DNA of 64,000 bases from an uncultured Eubacteriales bacterium (lineage in GTDB: Bacteria; Bacillota; Clostridia; Christensenellales; UBA1242): positions 62,001 to 126,000 of the forward strand of contig CAPERS010000002.1 in NCBI GenBank assembly GCA_948607205.1. Reading direction: 5' to 3'. A program made the position numbers and the translations under genes. The number at the start of each line of letters is the position of its first letter. Within the stretch, counting starts at the first letter, position 1. This document shows positions 55,395-64,000 of this stretch, in pieces. Under the pieces are notes generated by a model, which ran no database searches, had not been told where the DNA came from, and saw only the letters and a list, made by a program, of their open reading frames with translations.

Positions 55395-56489
55395 ATGACA
55401 GAGGAAGAAATTAAGGAATTAATCGCCCAACATTATAAAGAAAAAAGTGAATCACGTGTAGCCGAAGAAATTCCTGCAGAAATATCAGAAAAAATTGCAA
55501 TAGGTAATACACTTATTTATCCAGAAAGACAACGAGAATGGGAAAAGTATGTTAAAGCAAATAATGGTAGCGAACTTGATGTTGCTATTCCTGTTATGGA
55601 AGCTCTTGAAAATGGTGCCTCTTTTGAAGAAGCCAGCAAAATTATGGAAAATACAAACTCAATAGAATCATTTGCTATGGCAATGAGTATTATCGCTAAA
55701 TTCTCTAAAAAAGGTGTTGAGTTTTTTAGATATGTATCAAAAGATAAAGCACTTGACCCAGAAAACGAAAAATTCTTACAAAAAATTTCTCAAGAAAATG
55801 AACACATGATAATGAGTAATGCTGAATGTATAAATGATACTGGCTATCTGCTTGCTGGACTTGACCTTGACAGAATCACTCAACTTCTTGAAGATTTAAA
55901 AAATGAGAATAAAAATGTTTATATTAATGGTTACGGAACAAAACTTTACTCTATGCTTGACAATCGCGATTCATGTTATAAAAAAGTTACAGGTAAAACT
56001 TATGAAGAGTTTAAAAATCAAAATTTAGAAAATTCGACGCCAAATAGCATATATGAAAATAAATTGGGAATAATCAAAAATAATCAAAAATATATGGAAG
56101 GTGCTATTGAAAGTATCTACAAAAAAAGCTTGAACTTAATCTATCCACAAAGAAAAGATGAATGGGAAAAGAAATGTGAAGAAAGTTTTAAATCCCCTAC
56201 TATTGGTAAAGATTTTAGTATGGCTGTTGCAATAATGGAAGGTATTGAAAGAAATGAACCATTCGAAGACCTTTATGGTTATCATGTTGAAGAAAAAGAA
56301 TATTATTTTAACAAGGCATTAAATTTAATAAAAAACTTTGCAAAAAAGGGTGTGGAGTTTTATAAATATGCTCAAGCACAAAAAAATAAACAAATTGACG
56401 AAGAGGAATTAAAAAGAATTTCACAAGAAAATGAACAGTTCGAAAAACAACTTCGTCTTAATGGTGAGAAAGACGCGAATATGGAATAA
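55395..56489 (+). CDS. Hypothetical protein with internal duplication
   Basis: 364 residues, no signal peptide. Two copies of a roughly 100-residue helical domain lie at about 35-140 and 250-355. Shared landmarks are LIYPxRxxEWEK, a central MExxE, IIxxFxKKGVEFFxY and KxISQENE. No known family. AAAGGAG precedes the ATG. Its promoter carries a C9 tract; it diverges from the toxin pair. Cytosolic location is expected. Confidence 0.85.
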   Translation: MTEEEIKELIAQHYKEKSESRVAEEIPAEISEKIAIGNTLIYPERQREWEKYVKANNGSELDVAIPVMEALENGASFEEASKIMENTNSIESFAMAMSIIAKFSKKGVEFFRYVSKDKALDPENEKFLQKISQENEHMIMSNAECINDTGYLLAGLDLDRITQLLEDLKNENKNVYINGYGTKLYSMLDNRDSCYKKVTGKTYEEFKNQNLENSTPNSIYENKLGIIKNNQKYMEGAIESIYKKSLNLIYPQRKDEWEKKCEESFKSPTIGKDFSMAVAIMEGIERNEPFEDLYGYHVEEKEYYFNKALNLIKNFAKKGVEFYKYAQAQKNKQIDEEELKRISQENEQFEKQLRLNGEKDANME

Positions 56490-56523
56490 AAAACATTTCA
56501 CTTCTCGTTATTCATGTAAACAC

Positions 56524-56555
56524 AAAAAACGTGCAAAATTTGCACGTTTTTTTGT
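56524..56555. terminator. Bidirectional terminator
   Basis: ACGTGCAAA/TTTGCACGT stem with flanking A and T runs between convergent genes. Confidence 0.9.
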
Positions 56556-56570
56556 ATCACAGTATTTACA

Positions 56571-56933
56571 TTATTGAATAACCGCGATTGCAGTTGCAAA
56601 AGTTGGCGTATGCGAGAGTGAAATCTCAATCTTTTTGCCGGCGAAAACTGAGTCATACTTTTCTTTGGCAACGCCATGCAAGATAACAATAGGCTTGCCA
56701 GACTTCTCATGCGCAAGTTCGATATCTTTGAAACGAACACCGCTGTCTTTTCCAAGTTCAAGTGCTTTCATGACCGCCTCTTTCACGCAGAAGAGTGCGC
56801 CCGTTCTTTGATGACGCAAACTTTCACAAAAAGATTTTTTCGCATACTCAATCTCACTTGGATTGGCAATTCTTTCAAGAAATGCGTCACTTTTGTCTAC
56901 TCTTTCAATTTCGATAATGTCAATCCCGACCAT
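56571..56933 (-). CDS. acpS: Holo-[acyl-carrier-protein] synthase AcpS
   Basis: 120 residues with the metal-binding VGIDIIEIERV near the start and FCVKEAVMKAL in the middle, both defining AcpS. It transfers phosphopantetheine to ACP. It starts within the 3' end of recX (14-nt overlap). Confidence 0.95.
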   Translation of the reverse strand: MVGIDIIEIERVDKSDAFLERIANPSEIEYAKKSFCESLRHQRTGALFCVKEAVMKALELGKDSGVRFKDIELAHEKSGKPIVILHGVAKEKYDSVFAGKKIEISLSHTPTFATAIAVIQ

Positions 56934-57537
56934 TTGTCACCCTCCTCACAACCGACGAAATCATTTCAAAAGAAAAACCTTTGCTGACAAGATGACGATA
57001 AAGTTTCTCTTTTGTCTTTTGGTCAATCTCTTTATTTTTCAGATATTTCTCAGCAAGACGCACACAAAGTTCTTCTTCATCTTCTTCCTCAAAATTTTCT
57101 TCAAGTTTTCTTTCAACTATCTCAGCGTCTATACCTTTTGCAAGAAGGTCATACTTGATTTTTTTTCGACCTTTTGACGAAGAATAGGTGCGGATAAAAT
57201 TCTCGGCAAAAACCTCGTCATCAATATAGCCATATTCAATAAGTTTTTGGACGGCACGCTCTATGCTCTCGTCAGGATAGCCTTTGCCGTGAAGGTAATC
57301 TCTGATGCCTTTTTCGCTCTTCATGCCTTTTTCAAGATAACCAAGCGCACGGTCAAAACTTGCAAGGTCGCCATTTTCAATTTTGATTTTGTTTAAAAAG
57401 TCACGCTCAATTTCCTGCCCAGTTTTGAGTTTATACTTCGCCAAAACCTCGCTTTCAAAATCGCCCTCATTATTGCCATTTACAAAAAGATAATAGCGCT
57501 TGCCCTTGCCAATTTTTTTGATTTCAGTTATCTCCAT
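56920..57537 (-). CDS. recX: Regulatory protein RecX
   Basis: 205 helical residues with the RecX repeats RALGYLEKGMKSEKGIRDYLHGKGYP and the C-terminal LYRHLVSKGFSFEMI. RecX modulates RecA filaments. It lies 3 nt from the yigZ stop on the same strand. Confidence 0.9.
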   Translation of the reverse strand: MEITEIKKIGKGKRYYLFVNGNNEGDFESEVLAKYKLKTGQEIERDFLNKIKIENGDLASFDRALGYLEKGMKSEKGIRDYLHGKGYPDESIERAVQKLIEYGYIDDEVFAENFIRTYSSSKGRKKIKYDLLAKGIDAEIVERKLEENFEEEDEEELCVRLAEKYLKNKEIDQKTKEKLYRHLVSKGFSFEMISSVVRRVTNGRD

Positions 57538-57540
57538 GCC

Positions 57541-57906
57541 TCACCTCAAAAGTTCGCTTGCCACTTTGGTGTAAATTCTAACAAGTCCGCCAGCACCAAG
57601 TTTGACTCCGCCGAAATAGCGAACAATAAAAATACAAACGTTTTTCGCTCCACGTTTTTGGATGACTGAAAGTATTGGTCTGCCAGCCGTTCCGCTTGGC
57701 TCGCCGTCATCAACTGCCTTTTCAACAAATGGACTTTCCAAACTGCACGCCCAGCAAATGTGCGTGGCTTTTTTATACTCTTTCTTTAATTCCCCTAACG
57801 CCTCTTTGATTTCGCCCTCGGTTTTGCACTCCAAAAGAAAGCCATAAAACTTTGACTTTTTCTCAATTATTTCAACAGATTTGGAAAAGTTTATTTTGCT
57901 TTCCAA
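57541..57906 (-). CDS. YigZ/IMPACT-family protein, N-terminal domain only
   Basis: 121 residues ending after the UPF0029 core (ATHICWACSL...DDGEPSGTAGRPIL...RYFGGVKLGAGGLVRIY). The usual C-terminal domain (about 80 residues) of YigZ is missing. It starts with TTG after GGAGG. Part of yigZ-recX-acpS. Confidence 0.88.
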   Translation of the reverse strand: MESKINFSKSVEIIEKKSKFYGFLLECKTEGEIKEALGELKKEYKKATHICWACSLESPFVEKAVDDGEPSGTAGRPILSVIQKRGAKNVCIFIVRYFGGVKLGAGGLVRIYTKVASELLR

Positions 57907-58069
57907 CTCGACCTCCGATTATATTTTGGCTATACTTAAATTATATTTGTCCGTTTAGACAAAGTCAAGTTTTTTCATTTTCTTTATGTTATAATTTATC
58001 TGAAACAGTTTGGTTTCAGCGGATATTTTTAACAAATTTTATGTTAAAATACAAAAAAGGAGAAAACAA

Positions 58070-58339
58070 ATGATAAAAGAAAGATATGATTGGAATATTG
58101 ATTTGAAAAAGGTTTTAAAATCAGACCTTATCAAAAAATTTATGCAAGATAATAAACTCTCGCATAAACAATTTGCAAAAATGTGCGATATAAGTGTCAG
58201 CACACTTTATTTCTTTTTAAATGGTGGCAATGTTAGGCTTAGCGTCATTTATAAAGTTTCTCGTGCAATGGGAGTTAAGGGTGACGACCTTATAAATCGT
58301 GAGGCTATTAAATATCAAACAAAAGGAGAAAACAAATGA
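58070..58339 (+). CDS. Small HTH protein, tandem copy 1
   Basis: 89 residues from MIKERYDWNI; the HTH is LSHKQFAKMCDISVSTLYFFLNG. AAAGGAG lies 7 nt before the ATG. The stop overlaps the start of copy 2 by 4 nt. Likely a Cro/XRE-type regulator. Confidence 0.8.
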   Translation: MIKERYDWNIDLKKVLKSDLIKKFMQDNKLSHKQFAKMCDISVSTLYFFLNGGNVRLSVIYKVSRAMGVKGDDLINREAIKYQTKGENK

Positions 58340-58563
58340 AAAAAGAAAAACCAGAAGTATATATGAAAGGATTGGTCAAAGTTGACATGATAAAAAAATT
58401 CATGCAAGATAATAATCTTACACGAAAAGAATTTGCCAAGTTATGTAGAATGAGCTTAAGTACGCTTTATCGCATACTTGACGGAAAGCATAATTTTGAT
58501 TCCACATATTTACTTTATATGGCAATCACAATGAAAGTTCAAATTTATCAATTGGTTAATTGA
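58336..58563 (+). CDS. Small HTH protein, tandem copy 2
   Basis: 75 residues with LTRKEFAKLCRMSLSTLYRILDG, aligned to copy 1 (both have LIKKFMQDN-type lead helices). The same AAAGGAGAAAACAA leader precedes both ATGs, pointing to a tandem duplication. Confidence 0.8.
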   Translation: MKKEKPEVYMKGLVKVDMIKKFMQDNNLTRKEFAKLCRMSLSTLYRILDGKHNFDSTYLLYMAITMKVQIYQLVN

Positions 58564-58565
58564 AC

Positions 58566-59801
58566 TCATTTCAAAACAACCTTAATGAAATTTTTCTTGC
58601 CCTTTTTAAGAAGAAGAGAGCCATTTTCAAAGTCGGACTTTTTGACAATAAGAGCAATGTCTGAAACTTTTTCGCCCTTCATTGAGATTGCTCCGCCCTC
58701 AATCATTCGGCGTGCGTCACTTTTTGATGAGCAAAGTTTTGTGAGTGCCAAAAGGTCACAAATGCCAATGCCGTCACCAAGGTTTTCAAGCACAAACTCA
58801 GGCGCATCATCTCCGCCATGAGAAAATAAGTTTTCACTCATTGCTTGCGCCTTGATTGCATCCTCTTCGCCACGGACAAATTTTGTCACCTCAAATGTCA
58901 TAATGCGTTTTGCCTTTACGATATCCTCTTTGATAAGCGCGCGAACTTTATCCATTTCCATATCAGTGAAAAGCGCGAACATCATTTCAACGCAAGCATC
59001 AGGTGTTTGGTATACCCCTTGGTAGAAGTCATACGCCGAAATCTTGTCTTTATTTATCCAAATTGCACCCTTCTCAGTTTTGCCCATCTTCTTGCCTTCT
59101 GGCGTCAAAAGAAGAGGGTTTGTTGCACCAATAAGTTCAATGTCAGTGTTGTTGACAAAGTTGAGTTTTCTTTGCAAATTCACGCCAGCGACGATGTTTC
59201 CCCATTGGTCACCACCGCCATATTGAAGTGTGCAACCATATTTGCGATTGAGGTAAACAAAGTCATATGCCTGCATGAGCATATATCCAAGCTCGAAAAA
59301 GGTAAGTCCACCGTTTTTGATACGGTTTGCATAAATTTCGCTTGAAAGCATTTGGTTAACATTGAAATGCACACCTATTTCACGCATAAAATCGGTGTAA
59401 GTGAGATCCTTAAACCAATCAGCATTATTGACTATAATCGCAGGGTTTTCTCCTTCAAAATCGAGAAAAATTGAAAGAGAGTCCTTGATTTTTTTGATAT
59501 TTTCTTCAAGTTCTTCCTTTGAAAGCATGCTTCGTAGTTCAGTTTTTCCACTTGGATCACCAACGCTTGCTGTTGCACCGCCCATAAGTAGCAAAACTTT
59601 ATGACCTGCTTTTTGAAATCTGCGCAAAATTGAATAAGGAACGCAATGACCAATATGCAAACTATCCATTGTTGGATCAGTGCCCTCATACAAAGTGATT
59701 GGCATTCCGCTTTCGAGCATATCTTTAAATTTCTCTTCATTTGTGCATTGATATAAAAGTCCACGCTCTTTAAGTGTTTTATATAAATTTTTGTCTACCA
59801 T
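58566..59801 (-). CDS. tyrS: Tyrosyl-tRNA synthetase
   Basis: 411 residues from MVDKNLYKTL. Class I motifs HIGH (DSLHIGHC) and KMGKT; C-terminal S4 domain (DARRMIEGGAISMKGEKV). AGGAGG precedes the ATG, so the longer TTG-started frame is not used. No T-box leader fits in the short 5' region. Confidence 0.96.
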   Translation of the reverse strand: MVDKNLYKTLKERGLLYQCTNEEKFKDMLESGMPITLYEGTDPTMDSLHIGHCVPYSILRRFQKAGHKVLLLMGGATASVGDPSGKTELRSMLSKEELEENIKKIKDSLSIFLDFEGENPAIIVNNADWFKDLTYTDFMREIGVHFNVNQMLSSEIYANRIKNGGLTFFELGYMLMQAYDFVYLNRKYGCTLQYGGGDQWGNIVAGVNLQRKLNFVNNTDIELIGATNPLLLTPEGKKMGKTEKGAIWINKDKISAYDFYQGVYQTPDACVEMMFALFTDMEMDKVRALIKEDIVKAKRIMTFEVTKFVRGEEDAIKAQAMSENLFSHGGDDAPEFVLENLGDGIGICDLLALTKLCSSKSDARRMIEGGAISMKGEKVSDIALIVKKSDFENGSLLLKKGKKNFIKVVLK

Positions 59802-59810
59802 TTTTCCTCC

Positions 59811-59841
59811 TAAAAAAAGCATATGCCTTTTAACATATGCC
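59811..59841 (-). promoter_or_regulatory. Hairpin and T-run in the tyrS leader
   Basis: Minus strand: GCATATG/CATATGC stem followed by seven T, then AGGAGG. It lies right at the predicted transcript start, either a 5' stability hairpin or an attenuator. Confidence 0.4.
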
Positions 59842-59844
59842 TTA

Positions 59845-59874
59845 ATTATAACCTTATCGCGCGAGCATTGTCAA
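59845..59874 (-). promoter_or_regulatory. tyrS promoter
   Basis: Minus strand: TTGACA (59869-59874), 18-nt spacer, TATAAT (59845-59850). Confidence 0.7.
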
Positions 59875-59892
59875 GAAAAAGTGACTTTTTTA

Positions 59893-60861
59893 TTATCTCA
59901 TCGCAACTGCTACTGAAAGCGCTACTGTTGCGCCAACGATTGGGTTATTGCCCATGCCGATAAAGCCCATCATTGCAACGTGCGCTGGCACTGATGAAGA
60001 GCCTGCAAATTGCGCATCGCAGTGCATTCTGCCCATAGTGTCAGTGAGTCCATAACTTGCAGGGCCTGCGCCAACATTGTCTGGGTGAAGTGTTCTGCCT
60101 GTTCCGCCACCTGAGGCAACTGAGAAATATTTTCTTCCATTTTCATTGCACCACTTTTTGTAAGTTCCAGCAACTGGGTGTTGGAAACGAACTGGGTTTG
60201 TTGAGTTGCCTGTGATTGAAACGTCAACTTTTTCATGAATCATGATTGCAACACCTTCTGGAACATCATACGCACCGTAAACTTTAACGTTAGCTTTCTC
60301 GCCTTCCGAAAATTTCTTTTCGCCAAGAATTTTAAGTTTGCCAGTTTTGTGGTCATACTTTGTGTTGACATATGTGAATCCGTTAATACGGGCAATGATA
60401 TACGCTGCGTCTTTGCCAAGACCGTTCAAAATAACATTGAGCGGAGTTTTTCTAACCTTGTTGGCAGTTCTGACAATGCCCATTGCGCCTTCGGCAGCGG
60501 CAAAACTTTCGTGACCTGCAAGGAAAGCGAAACTTTTTGTGTTTTCGTCAAGAAGCATTGCGCCAAGTCTGCCGTGACCAATACCGATTTGGCGGTCATC
60601 AGCAACAGAGCCAGGAACGCAGAATGCTTGCAAGCCTTCGCCTATTTTAAGTGCCGACTCGGCTGGGCTTTTTGCGCCAGACTTGATTGCAACGGCAACG
60701 CCGAGTTGATAAGCCTCGACTGCGTTGTCAAAGCAAATTGGTTGAATACCACGAACAATTTCTTCAACATTTATTTTTGCTTTGTCGCAGATTGCTTTTG
60801 CTTCTTCCATATTCTTGATGCCATATTTGGCTAAACATTGTTTAATTGATGTATTTTCCAT
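59893..60861 (-). CDS. GGGtGRT protein
   Basis: 322 residues with the eponymous GGGTGRT motif about 70 residues from the end, and a Gly/Ala-rich C-terminal part. The family is conserved in anaerobes next to a TSCPD/NifU-like protein, as here, and has no proven function. GGAGG precedes the ATG. Confidence 0.9.
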   Translation of the reverse strand: MENTSIKQCLAKYGIKNMEEAKAICDKAKINVEEIVRGIQPICFDNAVEAYQLGVAVAIKSGAKSPAESALKIGEGLQAFCVPGSVADDRQIGIGHGRLGAMLLDENTKSFAFLAGHESFAAAEGAMGIVRTANKVRKTPLNVILNGLGKDAAYIIARINGFTYVNTKYDHKTGKLKILGEKKFSEGEKANVKVYGAYDVPEGVAIMIHEKVDVSITGNSTNPVRFQHPVAGTYKKWCNENGRKYFSVASGGGTGRTLHPDNVGAGPASYGLTDTMGRMHCDAQFAGSSSVPAHVAMMGFIGMGNNPIVGATVALSVAVAMR

Positions 60862-60864
60862 GTT

Positions 60865-61533
60865 TTACGCCCTCCTTGGATCAATAACTGTGACAGCCTC
60901 ATTAAATCTGCCATAAGTTTTGGTTGCTTTTTTGATTGCGTCTTTTGGTTTGATATTTTCATCTTTCAAAAGGTTCATAAGCGCGCCAACTGAGATGTAT
61001 TCATAGCCGATAATCTCACCATTAGCGTCAAGTCCTTCTTTGGTGATATATCCTTCTGCAAGGTTGAGATAGCGTGTGCCAGAATCTTCTCGTGAATAAA
61101 CTGTTCCCACATTGCTCGTGAGGTTTTTGCCAAGGTCTTCGAGAGCAGCGCCAACTTCCAAGCCATTTTCTGAAAAGGCCGACTGACTTCTGCCGTAAAC
61201 AAGTTGCAAGAAGATTTGTTTCATTGCGTCATTAATTGCGTCGCACACAAGGTCTGTGTTGAGTGCCTCCAAGATTGTTTTGCCTGTCAAGATTTCGCTT
61301 GCCATGGCAGCCGAGTGAGTCATTCCACTGCAACCGATTGTTTCAACGAGCGCTTCTTTGATAATTCCGTTTTTGACATTAAGAGTCAATTTGCATGTGC
61401 CTTGTTGTGGTGCACATTTGCCACATCCGTGAGAAAATCCGCTGATTTGCTTGATTTCCTTAACTTGAACCCATTTTGCTTCCTCTGGAATAGGAGATGG
61501 ACCGAAACCTTTCATGTTTATAGGACAACTCAT
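60865..61533 (-). CDS. TSCPD/NifU-like iron-sulfur scaffold-type protein
   Basis: 222 residues from MSCPINMKGFG. The CGKCAPQQGTC cluster and VETIGCSGMTHSAAMAS resemble the TSCPD/NifU N-terminal metal sites. GGAGG precedes the ATG. It lies 3 nt before the GGGtGRT gene on the same transcript. Confidence 0.85.
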   Translation of the reverse strand: MSCPINMKGFGPSPIPEEAKWVQVKEIKQISGFSHGCGKCAPQQGTCKLTLNVKNGIIKEALVETIGCSGMTHSAAMASEILTGKTILEALNTDLVCDAINDAMKQIFLQLVYGRSQSAFSENGLEVGAALEDLGKNLTSNVGTVYSREDSGTRYLNLAEGYITKEGLDANGEIIGYEYISVGALMNLLKDENIKPKDAIKKATKTYGRFNEAVTVIDPRRA

Positions 61534-61652
61534 ATAATTTTTCCTCCGATATATATTGTATAACAAAGGCAAAAAATTTCAAAATGATTTATGAGTTTTG
61601 CAAATTTTTTTAATATATTTTAAATGAAAAAAGACAGCTTATCTGTCTTTTT

Positions 61653-64000
61653 TTAAATTATCTCAAACCCAGCAAGACCAACCGAAAGCACATCGCTCTG
61701 CTGTGGGATTTGACTCGCGTATTCAAACAAACCAACCTGCATTGGAAGACCGTTATTCATCTCTTTTTCATATCTAAAACCTTCGTTGAAATCTTCGGCA
61801 TTTCCATAAGCACGCTTTCTCTCTTGATTGCCAACTATCATGCTATAGTAACTTGCCTTGATAAACGGAGTTTTACTTCCTCCAAAAATAGCGCCCGAAC
61901 TGTTTGAAATTTCACCTGTTGACGAGCAATATTCAAGTTCACATTCTGCCCAAATGACACCGACAATTCCACTCAGATTTAAACATTCATTATCAACATG
62001 GGTGACAAATCCATAGTTTGCCGACGAAATTATTCTTGTTGAGCCATCATTGCAAAGCGCAACGATTCCGCCCATTCCACCAACAGTCACTGTTGTTTGA
62101 ATATTTCCATAATTTATGCAATTTTCAATGTTGTTTCCTGCACTTATTCCAACAATTCCTCCAAACCAATAATCATTCCTTCCAAAGTCATTATTTTGAG
62201 AAAGAAGTCCAAAATTTATGCAGTTTTTTATTGTGCTATCACTTGCCAAAGCGACAATTCCACCTTGATACCCGCCAACTATTTCTGCTCTATTCACGCA
62301 GTTTTCAACAAGTGAATTTCCAGTTATATGGTCAACAATGCCTGCCGAATGTCTATTAGACTTGATTTTTCCTGACAAAACTTGACAATTTCTTATCTGT
62401 GATGAGTTGCAAAGTGATGCAATTCCTGCACCTCGGTCACTTGTGTCAATTGATACATTGCTCAAAATAACATTCTCAATCTTCGCATTTTCTATTGTGC
62501 CAAAAAGTGCTCCCCAAACCGCATATCGCCCAAAGTTTTGTGTTGTAAGGCCATTAATTTTTTTATCACATCCATCGAAAGTTCCACTGAATTTTCCGGT
62601 TTCGCTAATTGGCATCCAATATTTGCCAGCAAGGTCAATATTGTTTGTCAATTTAACTGTTTCACCACTGAAATCATGGCCCTCAAGAGCCATATATGAT
62701 AACTTTCCAAGTTCTTCTGCACTCGAAATGAGATATGCACCGCTGGCGTCTTGTTTTAAAGTCACACTTGCACCAGCTGACGCCCAAGTTTCAAGCCATA
62801 CTGCATAAAGTGTGACATTTTCTGTGCTTGTTGTTAAATTTGAAACACTTGCTCCGTCGGTATATGTTATTTTTGACGTGTCATATTCTGAAATTGGATT
62901 TTGTTTTGTTCTGCTCCAACCTAGGAATATATATCCGTTTCTTGTGAATGAGTTTGCTGTTAAATTTTTGTTATAACCATATGTATGTTTTTGTGATGGC
63001 ATTGTTCCGCTTCCGCCATTGGCGTCAAACACAACGTTATATTCATTCGCATCCCAAAGGGCGACAAGTTCAACATCAAGATAGCCAAAAGTGTAAGTTG
63101 TTTGACCAATTCCACTACCGCTGACATCAAGACCTGTAGCGTCGAAAGTGCCAAGATATGCAACCTGCCAAACGAGAGGTTTTTCTGCTGTTGGCGCTGG
63201 TCCAGTTGAAAGATTAAAGAAACCTATTGTTGAAAAACTGCCAGTTGAACCGCAAACCCATTTATATATGTAAGTTTTCCAAGTCCCAGTTCCTTTGTTG
63301 TCAGTAAGCCAACTATCATTACATTCATTTCCATGCGCATTCGCTTGGGCGTGAATTGTGTAACCTTCGGGAATTTTCGCGTGAATAATCTAATAATAAA
63401 CTCCATTTGGCTTTGAATCAAAACAGTTATGAAATCCGCCATAGCCCGGGCTTGCCTCCCCCACTGTTGAAATTTCAAGCACTTTCTTAGAGCGTGGCAA
63501 TTTGAGGTCATCAGGTTTATCAACAATGTTTAGCCTAACATTTCCGTTGTTTGAATTGTTATATACATCTGTGATGTTATATGAATTATCATAAAAGCCG
63601 TCAGTCATGACGTAATGGAATTTTCCAAAACTATCCAAACTGCCATCACCATGACTTGAGACCCAGCCTTTAAAGGTATAACCTGGACGCGTTGGCATAG
63701 TATATATTTTTTGTGTTGAGCCATAAATGTGACCAGAAGAAGTTTCAGTTTCCATTCCGTTAACCGCCCCACCATTTGCGTAACAAGTTATAGAGGCAAA
63801 CTTTTCAGTCGTGAGATATGGATAGCCTTCGTTGATTTCTGACTTTTGTGAAAAATATGAGTTCCACTTAGAGTCTGACTTCCAAGAATATGAAGTTCCG
63901 TTCACAACAAACGAACTTCCTGTAAAACAATCCCAATTCCTGAATGCATCAACAATGCCAGAAATAAAATGGTTGGTTTCACCCAAGCATTCATTGCTAT
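61653..64000 (-). pseudogene. Second InlB-repeat surface protein, interrupted by in-frame TAG and cut by window edge
   Basis: One reading frame from the right window edge to 61653, broken by a single TAG at 63390-63392 in the context GVYY*IIHAKIPEGY, where the paralogue reads GVFYSVIHAK. The frame is intact on both sides with no indel. It contains InlB repeats (LDV...NGGSGTMPSQ...FTRNGYIFLGWS), the GLUG-like region and the same C-terminal end GLAGFEII. It may be a pseudogene, a read-through site, or a sequencing error. The start lies beyond the window. Confidence 0.8.
62896..62995. repeat. 100-nt exact repeat shared by the two InlB-repeat genes (copy 2)
   Basis: Partner of 15622-15721, same orientation. 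Confidence 0.9.

Noticed and set aside
63390..63392. TAG recoding (for example pyrrolysine or a changed genetic code)
   Set aside because: ffh and yraN end with TAG at their expected lengths, so TAG acts as a stop here.

Overview
The window is 64 kb of low-GC bacterial chromosome that reads as an uncultured, Clostridia-like member of the Bacillota (Firmicutes). Support comes from the gene families: RNase J, the YlxM-Ffh-S16-KhpA-RimM-TrmD series, RbgA, a DnaD/DnaI-type helicase loading pair, a PdaB-like deacetylase, NdoA/MazF, CPBP proteases, lipoproteins with Gram-positive lipoboxes, and no LPS or outer-membrane genes. TAA, TGA and TAG all act as stops. I cannot name the species.

Layout. 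1-2.3 kb: 3' part of a surface protein with sugar-binding-like modules. 2.5-14 kb: zinc-ribbon protein, tsaB/tsaE/PAP2, TrmR-like methyltransferase, RNase J, greA, DUF378, rlmH, two CPBP proteases, tadA and an SDR. 14-17.7 kb: large InlB-repeat surface protein. 17.9-27 kb: groESL, SPOR-like protein, SSB-like protein, deacetylase, gyrA and gyrB. 27-32 kb: murG, cytosolic subtilase, degenerate ABC ATPase, lipoprotein. 31.7-37 kb: ribosome and translation operon from ylxM to yraN. 38-44 kb: hemW-lepA, an mTERF-like repeat protein, a glycerophosphodiesterase, rsmD, an Arc-like regulator. 44.4-51.8 kb: tRNA-Lys, ABC exporter, M1 peptidase, dnaD-dnaC, MBL hydrolase, tRNA-Trp. 51.9-56.5 kb: accessory stretch with two double-HTH regulators, a SAP-like protein, an HExxH protein, mazF with its partner, and a duplicated-domain protein of unknown function. 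56.5-61.6 kb: acpS-recX-yigZ, tandem HTH genes, tyrS, and the GGGtGRT/TSCPD pair. 61.6-64 kb: a second InlB-repeat gene, interrupted by an in-frame TAG and cut by the window edge.

Most notable signals. (1) Two well-formed -35/-10 promoters carry a C9 or G10 homopolymer in the spacer, one before the InlB-repeat protein and one before an uncharacterised protein, which suggests slipped-strand phase variation of promoter spacing. (2) A 450-residue protein contains nine exactly 36-residue helical repeats resembling mTERF repeats. (3) Three intergenic elements can fold as multi-arm junctions: a long outer stem encloses hairpin arms that almost touch. One of them is built on a copy of the tRNA-Lys 3' end. 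(4) At least five genes (PAP2, the second CPBP, tadA, rsmD, lepA) appear leaderless, with the ATG 6-8 nt after a -10 box and no Shine-Dalgarno sequence.
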